DNA of 64,000 nucleotides, taken from contig NZ_JACHXU010000004.1 of NCBI RefSeq assembly GCF_014192335.1, positions 351,414 to 415,413 on the forward strand. Direction: 5' to 3'. The stretch's first letter is position 1. Every line of letters starts with the position of its first letter. Shown here piece by piece: positions 36,134-46,348 of the stretch. The translations under genes were made by a program, and so were the position numbers. Below the pieces are notes generated by a model. It was not told the origin of the DNA, did no database searches, and worked only from the letters and a program-made list of their open reading frames with translations. The stretch comes from Aporhodopirellula rubra. GTDB taxonomy: Bacteria; Planctomycetota; Planctomycetia; Pirellulales; Pirellulaceae.

Positions 36134-38563
36134 ATGAAAAATCCAATGCAACTGCCCATCACTGACCCGGTCCCCCGACCGGACGATTCCGCCGCAAAAG
36201 CGATTGATCCTGTTTGCGGAATGAAGGTCGATCCGTCGACGCCTTTGCACCGCGATTATCAGGGCAAAACGCACTTCTTTTGCCATCAAGGCTGCCAAGA
36301 CAAATTCGAATCCGACCCCGCGGGCGTGCTGGCGAACCGCGCGGCTAAAGATGCCGCCAAAGGGGGCTCCGCACCTGAGCACAGTTGCTGCGGCGGGCAC
36401 GGCGGCGGAGGCTCAGCCGCCAAATCGAACGCTCAGCCCGCAAACCCGGACGCAATCTACACCTGCCCGATGCATTTGGAGATCGAACAGGTCGGTCCAG
36501 GCGATTGCCCGATCTGTGGAATGGATCTCGAGCCCAAATTCGTCGACGCCTCGGCCACCGGTGAAGACGAACAGTACATCGACATGCGCCGCCGGTTCTG
36601 GGTCGGTGCCGCGTTATCGATTCCGCTGCTCGTGATCGCGATGGGCCCGATGGTCGGATTGCGGATCGGAAGTGGATTGTCCATCACGTCGTTCGGATGG
36701 CTGCAACTCGCACTCGCGACACCGGTAGTCTTTTGGTGTGGCTGGCCCTTGCTCGTTCGCGGCGTGAAATCGTTCCGGACGATGAACCTGAACATGTTTT
36801 CGTTGATCGCCGTCGGCACGATGGCCGCGTATCTGTTCAGCTTCGTTGTCGTCGTGCTGCCCGATGTGATTCCTCGAGCGTTCTATGAAAACGGCGTTCC
36901 ACCGCTGTACTTCGAGGCCGCCGCCGTGATCATCACCTTGGTGCTGCTCGGCCAAGTGCTCGAACTGCGAGCTCGACACCAGACCGGAGGCGCAATTCGT
37001 GAACTACTGCAACTCACCCCCGAAACGGCACATCGCGTCTCCGGTGATTCCGACGAGGAAGTCTCGCTCGATGAAGTCCGCAAGGGAGATCACCTCCGCG
37101 TGCGTCCCGGCGAAAAGATCCCTGTCGACGGGCGACTGATCAGCGGGAGCAGCCGGGTCGATGAATCGATGCTGACCGGTGAACCCATGCCTGTTCCTAA
37201 AAGTGAAGGTAATGAGATCACGGGCGGTACGTTGAATCAAACCGGTGCGTTCGTCATGGAAGCAACGGGCGTGGGAGGCGAAACCGTTCTCAGCCGCATT
37301 GTGCAAATGGTCGCCGATGCGCAGCGCAGCCGCGCCCCCATACAAAAACTGGCTGACGTTGTTGCACGCTACTTCGTGCCAGCCGTCATCCTGAGTTCGA
37401 TTGCCGCTTTCGTCGGATGGGCGGTGTTCGGTCCTGAACCTCAACTCGCGCACGCCTTGGTGGCCGCGGTCGCGGTGCTGATCATTGCTTGCCCCTGTGC
37501 ACTGGGGTTGGCAACGCCGATGTCAGTGATGGTCGGAGTGGGACGGGGGGCAAAGGAAGGCGTGTTGGTCAAGAACGCAGAGATGCTGGAAATCATGGAA
37601 AAGGTCGACACGGTTGTCGTCGACAAGACGGGCACGCTGACTCAAGGTCGCCCCGAGGTCACGACAATCGAAACGTTTGGTCAATGGAAACAAGCCGACG
37701 TGCTCGTAATCGCTGCAGCGTTAGAAAGCCACAGCGAGCATCCGTTCGCACAATCAGTTGTCCGGCGTGCCGAAGAACCGATTCCGTCGGCAACCGATTT
37801 CGACAGCATCACGGGGCAAGGCATTCGTGGCACTGTCGATGGGCATGACGTCCTCGTCGGCAACTCGAAATTGATTTCCAGCACTCTCGCCGCGTCGACG
37901 TCGATCGATGAAGTCAACCAAAAGGCCATCGGCTACCAACGCGATGGTGCGACGGTGGTCTACGTTGTGATCGATGGTGAACTGGCAGGCATGATCTCAA
38001 TCACCGATCCGATTAAAGAGTCCACACCGTCTGCTCTTAAAACACTGCACGAACTCGGTTTGCGAGTCGTGATGTTGACCGGCGATGCGGAGGCGACGGC
38101 GAAGTCCGTTGCTGCTGAACTCGGCATTGACGAGTACCACGCAGGCGTCTCGCCGGAAGAAAAGCTGAGCTTCATTCGCAAACAAAAAGAGCAAGGCAAA
38201 GTGGTTGCGATGGCGGGTGATGGGATCAACGACGCTCCGGCACTCGCCGAAGCGAACGTGGGAATCGCAATGGGAACGGGCACCGGCGTCGCGATCGAGT
38301 CCGCAGGCGTGACGTTGGTCGGCGGCGATTTACGTGGTGTCGCGGCGGCGGCGAACCTCAGCCGTAAAACGATGCGTAACATCCGCCAAAACCTGTTCTT
38401 CGCGTTCGTTTATAATGCAATCGGAATCCCCTTAGCGGCTGGACTTTTGTACCCAGTGTTTGGCCTATTGCTCAGCCCGATGGTGGCAGCGGCGGCGATG
38501 AGTTTGAGCAGCGTGTCCGTGATCGGCAACGCACTCCGACTCCGAACGATCGACCTGACCTAA
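36134..38563 (+). CDS. copA: Copper-translocating P1B-type ATPase with YHS and metal-binding N-terminus
   Basis: The 809-residue pump exports copper (Cu+ or Ag+). The N-terminus has a YHS domain ([27 protein letters not shown]), then a His/Cys/Gly-rich linker, then the metal-binding domain with [11 protein letters not shown] and [10 protein letters not shown]. There is no classic CxxC HMA domain. Membrane helices surround the CPC ion site at residues 453-455. The phosphorylated aspartate is D497 in [15 protein letters not shown] and [16 protein letters not shown] are also present. It stands alone, convergent with ackA, and no chaperone or regulator is adjacent. Confidence 0.96.
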   Translation: MKNPMQLPITDPVPRPDDSAAKAIDPVCGMKVDPSTPLHRDYQGKTHFFCHQGCQDKFESDPAGVLANRAAKDAAKGGSAPEHSCCGGHGGGGSAAKSNAQPANPDAIYTCPMHLEIEQVGPGDCPICGMDLEPKFVDASATGEDEQYIDMRRRFWVGAALSIPLLVIAMGPMVGLRIGSGLSITSFGWLQLALATPVVFWCGWPLLVRGVKSFRTMNLNMFSLIAVGTMAAYLFSFVVVVLPDVIPRAFYENGVPPLYFEAAAVIITLVLLGQVLELRARHQTGGAIRELLQLTPETAHRVSGDSDEEVSLDEVRKGDHLRVRPGEKIPVDGRLISGSSRVDESMLTGEPMPVPKSEGNEITGGTLNQTGAFVMEATGVGGETVLSRIVQMVADAQRSRAPIQKLADVVARYFVPAVILSSIAAFVGWAVFGPEPQLAHALVAAVAVLIIACPCALGLATPMSVMVGVGRGAKEGVLVKNAEMLEIMEKVDTVVVDKTGTLTQGRPEVTTIETFGQWKQADVLVIAAALESHSEHPFAQSVVRRAEEPIPSATDFDSITGQGIRGTVDGHDVLVGNSKLISSTLAASTSIDEVNQKAIGYQRDGATVVYVVIDGELAGMISITDPIKESTPSALKTLHELGLRVVMLTGDAEATAKSVAAELGIDEYHAGVSPEEKLSFIRKQKEQGKVVAMAGDGINDAPALAEANVGIAMGTGTGVAIESAGVTLVGGDLRGVAAAANLSRKTMRNIRQNLFFAFVYNAIGIPLAAGLLYPVFGLLLSPMVAAAAMSLSSVSVIGNALRLRTIDLT

Positions 38564-38577
38564 AGCTGTTCAACTGA

Positions 38578-38597
38578 TAGCGTGACCGATTACGCTA
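38578..38597. terminator. Hairpin between convergent copA and ackA
   Basis: TAGCGT and ACGCTA pair around an eight-base loop in the 71-bp gap between the two convergent genes. The position fits a bidirectional terminator, but there is no T-run. Confidence 0.4.
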
Positions 38598-38634
38598 GCT
38601 GGATTCGCCCGAATTCAGTCCTCGAGGCAGACGC

Positions 38635-39792
38635 CTACGCGTCCATCAACAGTTGTGCCGATTCGCGAGCAATCGCGAGCTCTTCATTGGTGGCCACGAC
38701 CAACGTGCGAACCGTGGCCGAAGGGTGACTGATTTCAGCCACGCTGTCGCGCATCGGAGGTGATTCGTTCGCGCCAGGATCGATCACAATCCCCAAGTGA
38801 GCCAGCGGTCCTGTAACGAGTTCGCGGATCTTCACCGCGTGTTCGCCAACTCCCGCGGTAAAGATCAATGCGTCGAGACCGCCGAGAATCGCGATGTAAC
38901 CACCAATGACTTTTTGGATCCGGCGAACGTAGATATCGATCGCTAACTCGGCTGCGCCGTCGCCGGCTTCACGACGCGATAAGATTGCCCGCATGTCGGC
39001 TTCGCCACATAACCCGACCAGACCGCTTTCCTTGTTGAGCAATCGATCCACATCATCGACGGACATTCCCGCCGATCGAATCAGGTGCAACGGCACCGAT
39101 GGATCAATGTCGCCACACCGCGTCGCCATGACGAGTCCCTCGAGAGGCGTCATTCCCATCGACGTATCAACGGCAGCACCATCGATCGACGCGGTCACAC
39201 TCGCTCCACCACCCAGATGCAACGAGATAATGCGGGCAGGCGATTCGATATCCAGGCGTTCGATCGCGAGTTGCGTGACGAAACGATGCGACGTGCCATG
39301 GAACCCGTACTTACGAACACGATGGGCGCGGTAGATCGGCTCGGGAATGGCATACCGATAGGCGGCAGGTTTCAGCGTACTAAAGTAAGCAGTATCAAAA
39401 ACCAAGACTTGCGGCAACGGAACGCCCAAGCTATCGATCGCAACGACCACCGACCGGGCGGACGGATTATGAAGCGGCGCGAGCGTGTCGAGTGTCTCGA
39501 GTTGTGCGAGCACCTCGGCATTGACTACCGCAGGTGTCGGATAGCTGTCGCCACCTTGAACGATGCGGTGAGCGATCGCGGATAGCTTCGGCATGTCCTT
39601 TGGCGTTTGCATTCCCGGCAACAAGCCGAATTGTTCGAGCACGCAACGTGCCGCGGAAAGGTGATCAGGGGCGTCACCCCCGACCTGTCCAATCCGATCG
39701 ACGAGTCCCTCGTAAAGCCGCTCGCCGGTCGAGACTTTGACGCACGCGTACTTGAGCGTGGTCGATCCAACATTGAATACAAGAATGTTCAT
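38635..39792 (-). CDS. ackA: Acetate kinase
   Basis: AckA makes ATP and acetate from acetyl phosphate, or runs in reverse. The 385-residue protein has NILVFNVGSTTLKYACVK at the start, where the usual Asn-x-Gly-Ser-Ser reads NVGST. It also has HRIVQGGD, VFDTAYFSTLKPAAYRYAIP, RKYGFHGTSHRFV, ISLHLGGGASVTA and MGMTPLEGLVMATRCGDIDP. The start overlaps the last bases of pta, so Pta and AckA are coupled as in a standard phosphotransacetylase-acetate kinase pathway. Confidence 0.96.
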   Translation of the reverse strand: MNILVFNVGSTTLKYACVKVSTGERLYEGLVDRIGQVGGDAPDHLSAARCVLEQFGLLPGMQTPKDMPKLSAIAHRIVQGGDSYPTPAVVNAEVLAQLETLDTLAPLHNPSARSVVVAIDSLGVPLPQVLVFDTAYFSTLKPAAYRYAIPEPIYRAHRVRKYGFHGTSHRFVTQLAIERLDIESPARIISLHLGGGASVTASIDGAAVDTSMGMTPLEGLVMATRCGDIDPSVPLHLIRSAGMSVDDVDRLLNKESGLVGLCGEADMRAILSRREAGDGAAELAIDIYVRRIQKVIGGYIAILGGLDALIFTAGVGEHAVKIRELVTGPLAHLGIVIDPGANESPPMRDSVAEISHPSATVRTLVVATNEELAIARESAQLLMDA

Positions 39793-41993
39793 GAGACAGG
39801 TGCTTCGTCGATGTTGTCGGTGGGTACCGGATCTAAGGCGATGGACTCAGACGCCTGTGCCTGAACCGCGGTGATCGCAACGGTGTTGACGATATCGGCC
39901 ACGGTGCATCCACGTGAAAGGTCGTTGACGGGACGCCGCAACCCTTGCAGAACGGGGCCAATCGCCAACGCGTTGGCAGATCGCTGAACCGCTTTGTAGG
40001 TGTTATTGCCCGTGTTGAGGTCGGGAAAGATAAATACAGTCGCCCTACCCGCCACTTTACTGCCTGGCAGTTTCGCGGCCGCAACACTCGGATCGATCGC
40101 GGCGTCGTATTGCAACGGGCCTTCGACTAAGAGTTCGGGGCGTGCCGTTTTGAGCATCGCGGTCGCCGATCGAACCCGTTCGACGTCCTCCCCCTGTCCA
40201 CTTTCACCGGTCGAGTAAGACAACATCGCGACGCGTGGTTCGATGCCGAACTGAGTTGCCGTATCGGCACTGCAACTGGCGATTTCGACCAACTGTTCCG
40301 CCGTCGGGTTGGGGACAACCGCACAGTCGCCGTAGACCAAAACGCCGTTCTTCAGACACATCAGAAACACACTGCTGACGCAGCCGATCCCGGGACGTGT
40401 TTTGATAAATTCGAAAGCCGGCCGAATCGTCGCCGCGGTCGTGTGCATCGCACCGGAAACCATTCCCGCGGCAAGGCCCCGGCGCACCATCATGGTTCCG
40501 AAATAGCTGACCTCTTGCATCCGGTCGCGTGCGACGTCGCGGGTCAACCCTTTGTGGCGACGCAGCAGATAGTACTCCTCGACGAACGAGTCCAACAACG
40601 GACTCGACGGTGGATGAATGATCTCGACCGTAGGGGTTTCACTGTCGGGGTCGTGGGCGACGGGCTTTCCTCCTGCTTCCAAGGCGTCGAGTTCCGGCAG
40701 TGTCACGCCCACCTGGCTGGCCGCACTTCGTATCTTCGCCGGGTCGCCCAACAAGACGATGTCGGCGACCCCCCGTCGCCGCAGAACATCGACCGCCTGC
40801 AGGATTCGCGGATCCTGGCCTTCGGGCAGGACAATGCGAACGCGGTTTTCACGGGCTCGCTGGATGAGCGAGTGTTCGAACAACATCGGCGTAATACGTT
40901 GAATACCAGGCGCCTCCAACCGATGAGCGAGATCTTCCATGTCGATACTTCGCTCGAACAATCCGAGTGCGGACTCAATCTTTCGCGGTGAGTGTTCGCC
41001 GATTTCCGCACGCACGTTCGACGCCATTGTCGCGGCGGTAAACGTGTCAACGTTCGTGGTCAGGATCGGCAATCCACTCGTCGGATTCACCATTCGCCGT
41101 ACCGCGAGTGGCGGCAAAAGGCCACCGGTCAACACAAGTCCCGCCGGTGACGGGCTGCCCGAATGCAAACTCGCCAGCGCGCAGCCGATGATGATGTCGC
41201 TGCGGTCTCCCGGTGTGATCACCAGACTTCCGGCCTTCATACGTTCGAGAAAGTCAGGTAACAACATCGCGGCCACCTTCAACCGAGCCACCTCGCGATC
41301 AAAAGTTGATTCATCACCACCGAGTACCGACGCACCGAGGCCGACCTGAATTTCACGCACGGTGGGTTGCCGCAACAGAGGCTCCTCAGGCAACGTGTAT
41401 ATCGGCGCCGTGTTGGCGAGTCCCGCCGCCGCGTATCCCGCCCGCAGAGCATCGCGTTGTTCCGGCGGAACCTGGTTCACCACGGTCGCCAGCAATTGCC
41501 CGCCGTGATCGGTGAGCGAGTCGTTCCCGATCCGGATCGACTGCACACTCTCCTCCACCGATTGGCTCGCCGCGGAATAGACCGACATGATCGCACAGCC
41601 GAGGTTGACGGCGATGTCCGCGTTGAGTTCGAATTCGATCTCCGTCGCCAGCCCTTGGAAACTCGTGCCCTCGACAACCGCGAATTCAGCTGACTCTTGC
41701 AGGTTCTTAAATTTCTGTTGGATGCGTTGGATCAACCCTTCGTATCGATCCTCAGCGAGCATTTGACGCGCTTCTTTGCGGGTCACGCCGAACATCTGTT
41801 GTGGCGACGCAGCGAGTTGATAGCGTGATCGCATCAGCCGAATGCTTTGATCGTCGTCGGCGGAATCACGCACGACAGGACGGAAGAAAACGACCCGACC
41901 GAACCTCCGCATCGCGAGTTCCATGACCCCGAGGGCGATCATCCGTTTGCCCGTCGCGTTTTCGTTAGTGGCTAAGTAAAGACTGTCGGGCAT
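39789..41993 (-). CDS. pta: Phosphate acetyltransferase, long three-domain form
   Basis: Pta converts acetyl-CoA and phosphate to acetyl phosphate. At 734 residues this is the long form: an N-terminal P-loop-like CobB/BioD domain (LYLATNENATGKRMIALGVM), a DRTGG domain in the middle (about 215-330) and the C-terminal catalytic domain (RIVLPEGQDPRILQAVDVL, YFGTMMVRRGLAAGMVSGA, FPDLNTGNNTYKAVQRSANA). It overlaps ackA by four bases and follows the PSP1-domain gene by 39 bases. Confidence 0.96.
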   Translation of the reverse strand: MPDSLYLATNENATGKRMIALGVMELAMRRFGRVVFFRPVVRDSADDDQSIRLMRSRYQLAASPQQMFGVTRKEARQMLAEDRYEGLIQRIQQKFKNLQESAEFAVVEGTSFQGLATEIEFELNADIAVNLGCAIMSVYSAASQSVEESVQSIRIGNDSLTDHGGQLLATVVNQVPPEQRDALRAGYAAAGLANTAPIYTLPEEPLLRQPTVREIQVGLGASVLGGDESTFDREVARLKVAAMLLPDFLERMKAGSLVITPGDRSDIIIGCALASLHSGSPSPAGLVLTGGLLPPLAVRRMVNPTSGLPILTTNVDTFTAATMASNVRAEIGEHSPRKIESALGLFERSIDMEDLAHRLEAPGIQRITPMLFEHSLIQRARENRVRIVLPEGQDPRILQAVDVLRRRGVADIVLLGDPAKIRSAASQVGVTLPELDALEAGGKPVAHDPDSETPTVEIIHPPSSPLLDSFVEEYYLLRRHKGLTRDVARDRMQEVSYFGTMMVRRGLAAGMVSGAMHTTAATIRPAFEFIKTRPGIGCVSSVFLMCLKNGVLVYGDCAVVPNPTAEQLVEIASCSADTATQFGIEPRVAMLSYSTGESGQGEDVERVRSATAMLKTARPELLVEGPLQYDAAIDPSVAAAKLPGSKVAGRATVFIFPDLNTGNNTYKAVQRSANALAIGPVLQGLRRPVNDLSRGCTVADIVNTVAITAVQAQASESIALDPVPTDNIDEAPVS

Positions 41994-42032
41994 GGTGCGA
42001 TCAGGTGTATTGAATGGTCTTCGAAAGTCACG

Positions 42033-42644
42033 TTATTTCGTACAGGCACCCGCTACCGCACAGGAGGCACAACCGCCCCCCGTACCGCAACCACCGCCCG
42101 CTTCGGTCCCACAATCAGGACCGCAACCGTGGGTCATTAATTCGGCGAGCCGGATCGACTGCACCCGAGCTTCATACTCAGCGACGATTTGATCGGTGAT
42201 TTCTCGACCGAGTGCGTCGACCGGGCCGAGGAAATGCAACACGAGAGTATTGCCGTCGAACAATTGATCCACATCGAGCAGCACGGCGTCCGAATCGCTG
42301 CTCGCCAGTACGTCTTGGCAACGACGCACGGCATCACGCTTGTATCGCTGCAATCGCTCGACCAGAAGCCGATCTTCCTCAGTAAGCGAGCGGATGATCC
42401 GCAATCGTGCCGTGGGCGCATCTTCCTCTTCCGATCCCGCATTGCCCGATTGCATGTCGCCCGATTGCGTGTCGCCCGATCCCGCATTGTTCACCGAAAC
42501 TTCGCCGAGCACCTCACCGAGTTCGATCCCGCGTGGCGTCTGCACCAACACTTCGCTGCCACGCGTGAAGGTCGCCGATTCAACGAGTGAAACCGCGACG
42601 AAGCAATCGCCTGCGAAACCGATTCGGACAAGGTGAGCAGTCAC
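42033..42644 (-). CDS. PSP1-domain protein with Cys-rich tail
   Basis: The 203-residue protein carries a PSP1 C-terminal domain (RLQRYKRDAVRRCQDVL, VDQLFDGNTLVLHFLG, RLAELMTHGC), known from Bacillus YaaT, where it works with ribonuclease Y partners and in sporulation signalling. An insertion at about residues 55-68 repeats SGDTQSGDMQSGN. The C-terminus has many cysteines (HGCGPDCGTEAGGGCGTGGG, then CASC and GAC), a possible metal or Fe-S site. It lies two bases after glyS and just before pta, so it belongs to the glyS-pta-ackA operon. Confidence 0.85.
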   Translation of the reverse strand: MTAHLVRIGFAGDCFVAVSLVESATFTRGSEVLVQTPRGIELGEVLGEVSVNNAGSGDTQSGDMQSGNAGSEEEDAPTARLRIIRSLTEEDRLLVERLQRYKRDAVRRCQDVLASSDSDAVLLDVDQLFDGNTLVLHFLGPVDALGREITDQIVAEYEARVQSIRLAELMTHGCGPDCGTEAGGGCGTGGGCASCAVAGACTK

Positions 42645-42646
42645 TG

Positions 42647-44260
42647 CTATTGAAGAATCCGACTGCGAATTACGTCGACGACGTCGTCGATCTTGATACG
42701 AGTTTGCTCGAGTGAGTCACGGTCGCGGATGGTGACCGTCTTGTCCGTCAACGAATCACCGTCGACGGTAATGCAGTATGGCGTGCCGGCTTCGTCCTGG
42801 CGACGATAGCGACGACCGACCGCACCCTTGGCGTCATAGAAAACGTTGAAGTGTTGTTTCAGGCCCGCGTAGATTTCTTGAGCGATTTCAGGCATCCCGT
42901 CCTTTTTCACCAACGGGAATACCGCTGCCTTGATCGGCGCGAGTCGCGGGTGCAACTTCATCACCGTACGCGTTTGCAGATTGCCCTTTTCGTCGGGAGC
43001 CTCGTCTTCGGTGTACGCTTCGCACAAGAACGCAAGGGCAGCCCGGTCGGCACCGGCGGACGGCTCGATCACATGAGGAGTGAACTTCTCGTTCGAAATG
43101 TCATCACGGTAAGTGAGGTCTTTTCCACTGCCGCGGTACTTCGGCTTGCCGTCTTCGCCGAGTTGCACTGTCATCGGATTCGTGGCCGGGTCGAGTTTCC
43201 CTTCCATGTGACTGCGGAGATCAAAATCGCCGCGGTGCGCGATGCCTTCGAGTTCGCCATACTCGCCTTCGGGAAGGAACGGGAACGCATATTCGATGTC
43301 CGCAGTGCCGACGCTGTAGTGCGCCAACTCGGACTGTTCGTGCTCGCGCATGATCAGCGATTCACCGGACAATCCCATCTCGGTGTACCAGGCCATCCGA
43401 CGATCACGCCAGTATCGATACCAGTCTTGCGATTGATCGGGATGACAAAAGAATTCGATTTCCATTTGTTCGAACTCACGCGACCGGAAGGTGAAGTTCC
43501 GCGGGGTGATTTCGTTGCGGAAACTCTTGCCGACCTGACCGATCCCGAACGGGACACGAACCCGCGAGCTATCGAGCACGTTCTTGAAATTGACAAAGAT
43601 CCCTTGTGCGGTTTCCGGTCGCAGGAACGTCGTGTCGTCCTCACCACCGAGGGCTCCGAGCGTGGTCTTGAACATCAAGTTGAATTCACGCGGCTCGGTG
43701 AGCGTGCCGAGCGTTTTCGCATCCGGTCCGAGAACGTCGTCGTGAGAATCGACTTTATCGAGCGTGATCGACTCGTCGCCGATCGTGATGTCGTCTGCGT
43801 TCTTAGGTCGCAGCTTGAAGAACTTGAGCGAACGACGGCGGATCTCGTCGATTTCCTGCTCGATTTCGGCAAGTGTCGTCACAAAGATCTTTTGGTCTTT
43901 GTATTCGACAAATCGGCCTCGAACCTGATCGTGTCGATAACGTTTTTTCGATTCCCGGCAATCGACCATGTAATCGTGGAAAAGGTCGTAGTGGCCGCTG
44001 CATTTCCACACCTGGGGGTGCATCAGAATGGTGCAATCCAGGCCGACCATCTCGAACGGGCTGGGGGCACCAGCGGGAGTGGCCAGTTCGTTGTGGCCGC
44101 TGATCATGTCCTGCCACCACGCATCCTTGAGGTTGCGTTTGAGTTCAACGCCCAACGGACCGTAGTCCCACAACCCCTGAACCCCACCGTAAATTTCGCT
44201 GGATTGAAACAAAAAACCGCGTCGTTTGCACAACGACACCAGGGCGTCCATGGATTTCAT
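42647..44260 (-). CDS. glyS: Glycine--tRNA ligase, single-chain type
   Basis: This is the alpha2-type glycyl-tRNA synthetase that charges tRNA-Gly. The 537 residues begin with the class II start CKRRGFLFQSSEIYGGVQG and contain RPETAQGIFVNFKNV, motif 2 FGIGQVGKSFRNEITPRNFT and FRSREFEQMEIEFFC. Motif 3 is in VIEPSAGADRAALAFL. The anticodon-binding domain starts near LAPIKAAVFPLV. It is the first gene of the glyS-PSP1-pta-ackA operon. Confidence 0.97.
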   Translation of the reverse strand: MKSMDALVSLCKRRGFLFQSSEIYGGVQGLWDYGPLGVELKRNLKDAWWQDMISGHNELATPAGAPSPFEMVGLDCTILMHPQVWKCSGHYDLFHDYMVDCRESKKRYRHDQVRGRFVEYKDQKIFVTTLAEIEQEIDEIRRRSLKFFKLRPKNADDITIGDESITLDKVDSHDDVLGPDAKTLGTLTEPREFNLMFKTTLGALGGEDDTTFLRPETAQGIFVNFKNVLDSSRVRVPFGIGQVGKSFRNEITPRNFTFRSREFEQMEIEFFCHPDQSQDWYRYWRDRRMAWYTEMGLSGESLIMREHEQSELAHYSVGTADIEYAFPFLPEGEYGELEGIAHRGDFDLRSHMEGKLDPATNPMTVQLGEDGKPKYRGSGKDLTYRDDISNEKFTPHVIEPSAGADRAALAFLCEAYTEDEAPDEKGNLQTRTVMKLHPRLAPIKAAVFPLVKKDGMPEIAQEIYAGLKQHFNVFYDAKGAVGRRYRRQDEAGTPYCITVDGDSLTDKTVTIRDRDSLEQTRIKIDDVVDVIRSRILQ

Positions 44261-44659
44261 GAGAAATTGAGGGGAATTCAGAGTGGAGAGTCAGTTTCGA
44301 GCACACAAAGCGAGCATTGTCGGCGAAACGCCGAGTTACGCAAGCATCCGGCCGTCGCACGGCAATTCGAGACCAACACCGTACAGATCATCACGAGGCC
44401 GTGCTAATCCCGACCAGCGCCGAGCGGGTCAGCGAAATCGGCCTCCCTCAGCGTCGGAGGTCACGTGCGTTTCAGGACCAGCGGCGGCGGCGAACCGCGC
44501 AACACACTGACAATTGTGCGAAATGGCACGTCGGGAGTGTGCGATCAATGTTGAACTAATACGGTCAGGTCGGATTAAGCAGATCGTTTTCCGAAACACG
44601 ATTGATACAGATGTGCAGCCCGATAGGGCAGATAGAACAATCAGTTTCACTTCACCTCG
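44261..44659. other. Divergent promoter region between glyS and the BBP7-type gene
   Basis: This 399-bp region should hold promoters for both genes. There is no convincing T-box or other named riboswitch for glyS; a short CCTCC/GGAGG stem lies around 44450. No gene is supported here. Confidence 0.45.
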
Positions 44660-46132
44660 ATGACAATCATGAGCATCCACCACCGTACCGCTGCGATCCT
44701 CGCAGTATTAGCAATCGCCGCCGGACCATTCCCATCTCCGAATCGGGCTCAGGCTCAAAACGCCCAATTGGCGTCTTGCGGGACTCCCGCGTGTGGATCG
44801 CCGATTTGCGGCGGGGCAATTTACTCAACGACACCTTATGGAGGATGTTCCTCGAGCGGTTACAGCACCTTGCCATACGGGGGCCAGATGGGCGGGTCGT
44901 TTGGTACCACATCCGACACCGCTTATCTCTACCATTCGGGATACCAGGGCGGTGGTCAAATGTCGCCGAGCCAACTCGGCGGTGGATGTCAGGGAACAGG
45001 GTTCTCCGGCCCGGGTACGATGTCGGGAACAGGCATGGTTTACACGGACGGATACTCCGACGGCTATTCCGTTGCCGGAGCGTCCGGGTACGCAGGATCA
45101 TCAGCCTCCATGAGCACGTCAGGCAACTCCTGTGGCAACGGCCAAATGATCGGTGACGCAGCGATCGGTGGCGCAGTCCTCGTTGGCGGCGGAACTGGGT
45201 ACGGCAACGCATGTGGTCCAGCCGATGTCGCGTCGATGCCAACGTTCGGATCCGGACGATTCGGGAATTTTGCCCCCGGCTTCTATGGCGGCTTCGAATT
45301 TCTGTGGCTTCGTGCGAACTTCGGACAGAACGTGGCGTTGATCATCGACCCACCGGTCGGCAACACCCTCGTGCCGTTCGACTATGAACACGACCTCAGC
45401 CCGCGTGCGTGGTTGGGATGGCAGTCGTGCCGCGGCACAGGTGTCCGTTTCACCTACTTCAGCTTTGACGACGAACCGGATCCCGTCTCGGTCACTGCCG
45501 TGGTCGGTGCCACACCGGTATTCGTCAACGTGTTCGGTGCGGGCAGCAACCTTACTCGCAACGCGAATGCGAACGCGGGCGAGACACTGACGTCGCAACA
45601 TGAACTGAAATTGCAAACCTATGACATCGAAGCGACACAGCAATTCTGTTTCGCATCAACCCAAGCCATGTTCGGGTTGGGCGTTCGCATTGCGGAAATG
45701 AATCAACTGCTCCGCGGCGATGTTCACGACGGGGGTGGCGTTCTTCAGGAAGCCGTCACCAACGATCTCGACTTCGCAGGCGCCGGCCCAACCGCGTCGC
45801 TGTGGTTGACCCGGCAAATCATGTGCAGCCGTTTCTCGTTCTACAGCAACATGCGTGGTGCCTTCCTCATCGGTGACACCGACCAACGCATCTACGAAAT
45901 GAAAGGCGCCTACACGACGGAACTGGAGGACCGTGCAATCCATCGCGAAATCCTAACGAACGCCGAGTGTTCCGTGGGTTTGCAGTTCGGCCAATCGTTG
46001 ACACCACGATGCGGTTGCTTCTTGCGAGTCGGGTATGAAGCCCAGGTGTGGCTCGATGCGGGCGGCCCGGTCAACTCCGACTCGTCCATCGGCCTGGACG
46101 GTGTCACGTTCGCAACCGGATTGGTGCTGTAG
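44660..46132 (+). CDS. BBP7-type secreted/outer-membrane protein
   Basis: A signal peptide (AAILAVLAIAAGPFPSPNRA) is followed by about 170 residues that are very rich in Gly, Ser, Tyr and Cys (CGTPACGSPICGG, then SGYSTLPYGGQMGG), probably flexible and surface-exposed. The last 300 residues alternate like a beta-barrel: FYGGFEFLWLRANFGQNVAL, then WLGWQSCRGTGVRFTYFSF, and end in FATGLVL. This layout matches the BBP7 family that is expanded in planctomycetes; the function is unknown. An internal ATG at 44669 is an alternative start. Confidence 0.78.
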   Translation: MTIMSIHHRTAAILAVLAIAAGPFPSPNRAQAQNAQLASCGTPACGSPICGGAIYSTTPYGGCSSSGYSTLPYGGQMGGSFGTTSDTAYLYHSGYQGGGQMSPSQLGGGCQGTGFSGPGTMSGTGMVYTDGYSDGYSVAGASGYAGSSASMSTSGNSCGNGQMIGDAAIGGAVLVGGGTGYGNACGPADVASMPTFGSGRFGNFAPGFYGGFEFLWLRANFGQNVALIIDPPVGNTLVPFDYEHDLSPRAWLGWQSCRGTGVRFTYFSFDDEPDPVSVTAVVGATPVFVNVFGAGSNLTRNANANAGETLTSQHELKLQTYDIEATQQFCFASTQAMFGLGVRIAEMNQLLRGDVHDGGGVLQEAVTNDLDFAGAGPTASLWLTRQIMCSRFSFYSNMRGAFLIGDTDQRIYEMKGAYTTELEDRAIHREILTNAECSVGLQFGQSLTPRCGCFLRVGYEAQVWLDAGGPVNSDSSIGLDGVTFATGLVL

Positions 46133-46262
46133 CGTTCACTCACGATCGAAACGAACATGCAACATCGCGGCAGACCAGACGTTCGCAACCGGCAACAATG
46201 CAAACTCGGGGCGAGCGTCTAACCGCGTGGCAACCAAGCCAAGTGCAGGAATAAACCGAGAC

Positions 46263-46303
46263 GCTTGATGAACCAACGCACTGGCGTCAATTGATCATCA
46301 AGC
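46263..46303. terminator. 8-bp inverted repeat between convergent BBP7-type gene and flgK
   Basis: GCTTGATG at 46263-46270 pairs exactly with CATCAAGC at 46296-46303, with a 25-base loop. Its position between two convergent genes fits a termination or mRNA-end structure; no T-run follows. Confidence 0.35.
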
Positions 46304-46348
46304 CTTGCCCGAGGCTCCCGCAATCTGCCGTATCGGGAACGAACTTCG

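Noticed and set aside
42430..42500. Direct repeats of GCCCGATTGC type, considered as a CRISPR or regulatory repeat
   Set aside because: They encode the repeated SGDxQSG segment of the PSP1 protein in frame and have no spacer structure.
42851..44407. Long plus-strand frame of 518 codons opposite glyS
   Set aside because: It is antisense to a clear glycyl-tRNA synthetase and has no family resemblance; it results from codon bias.
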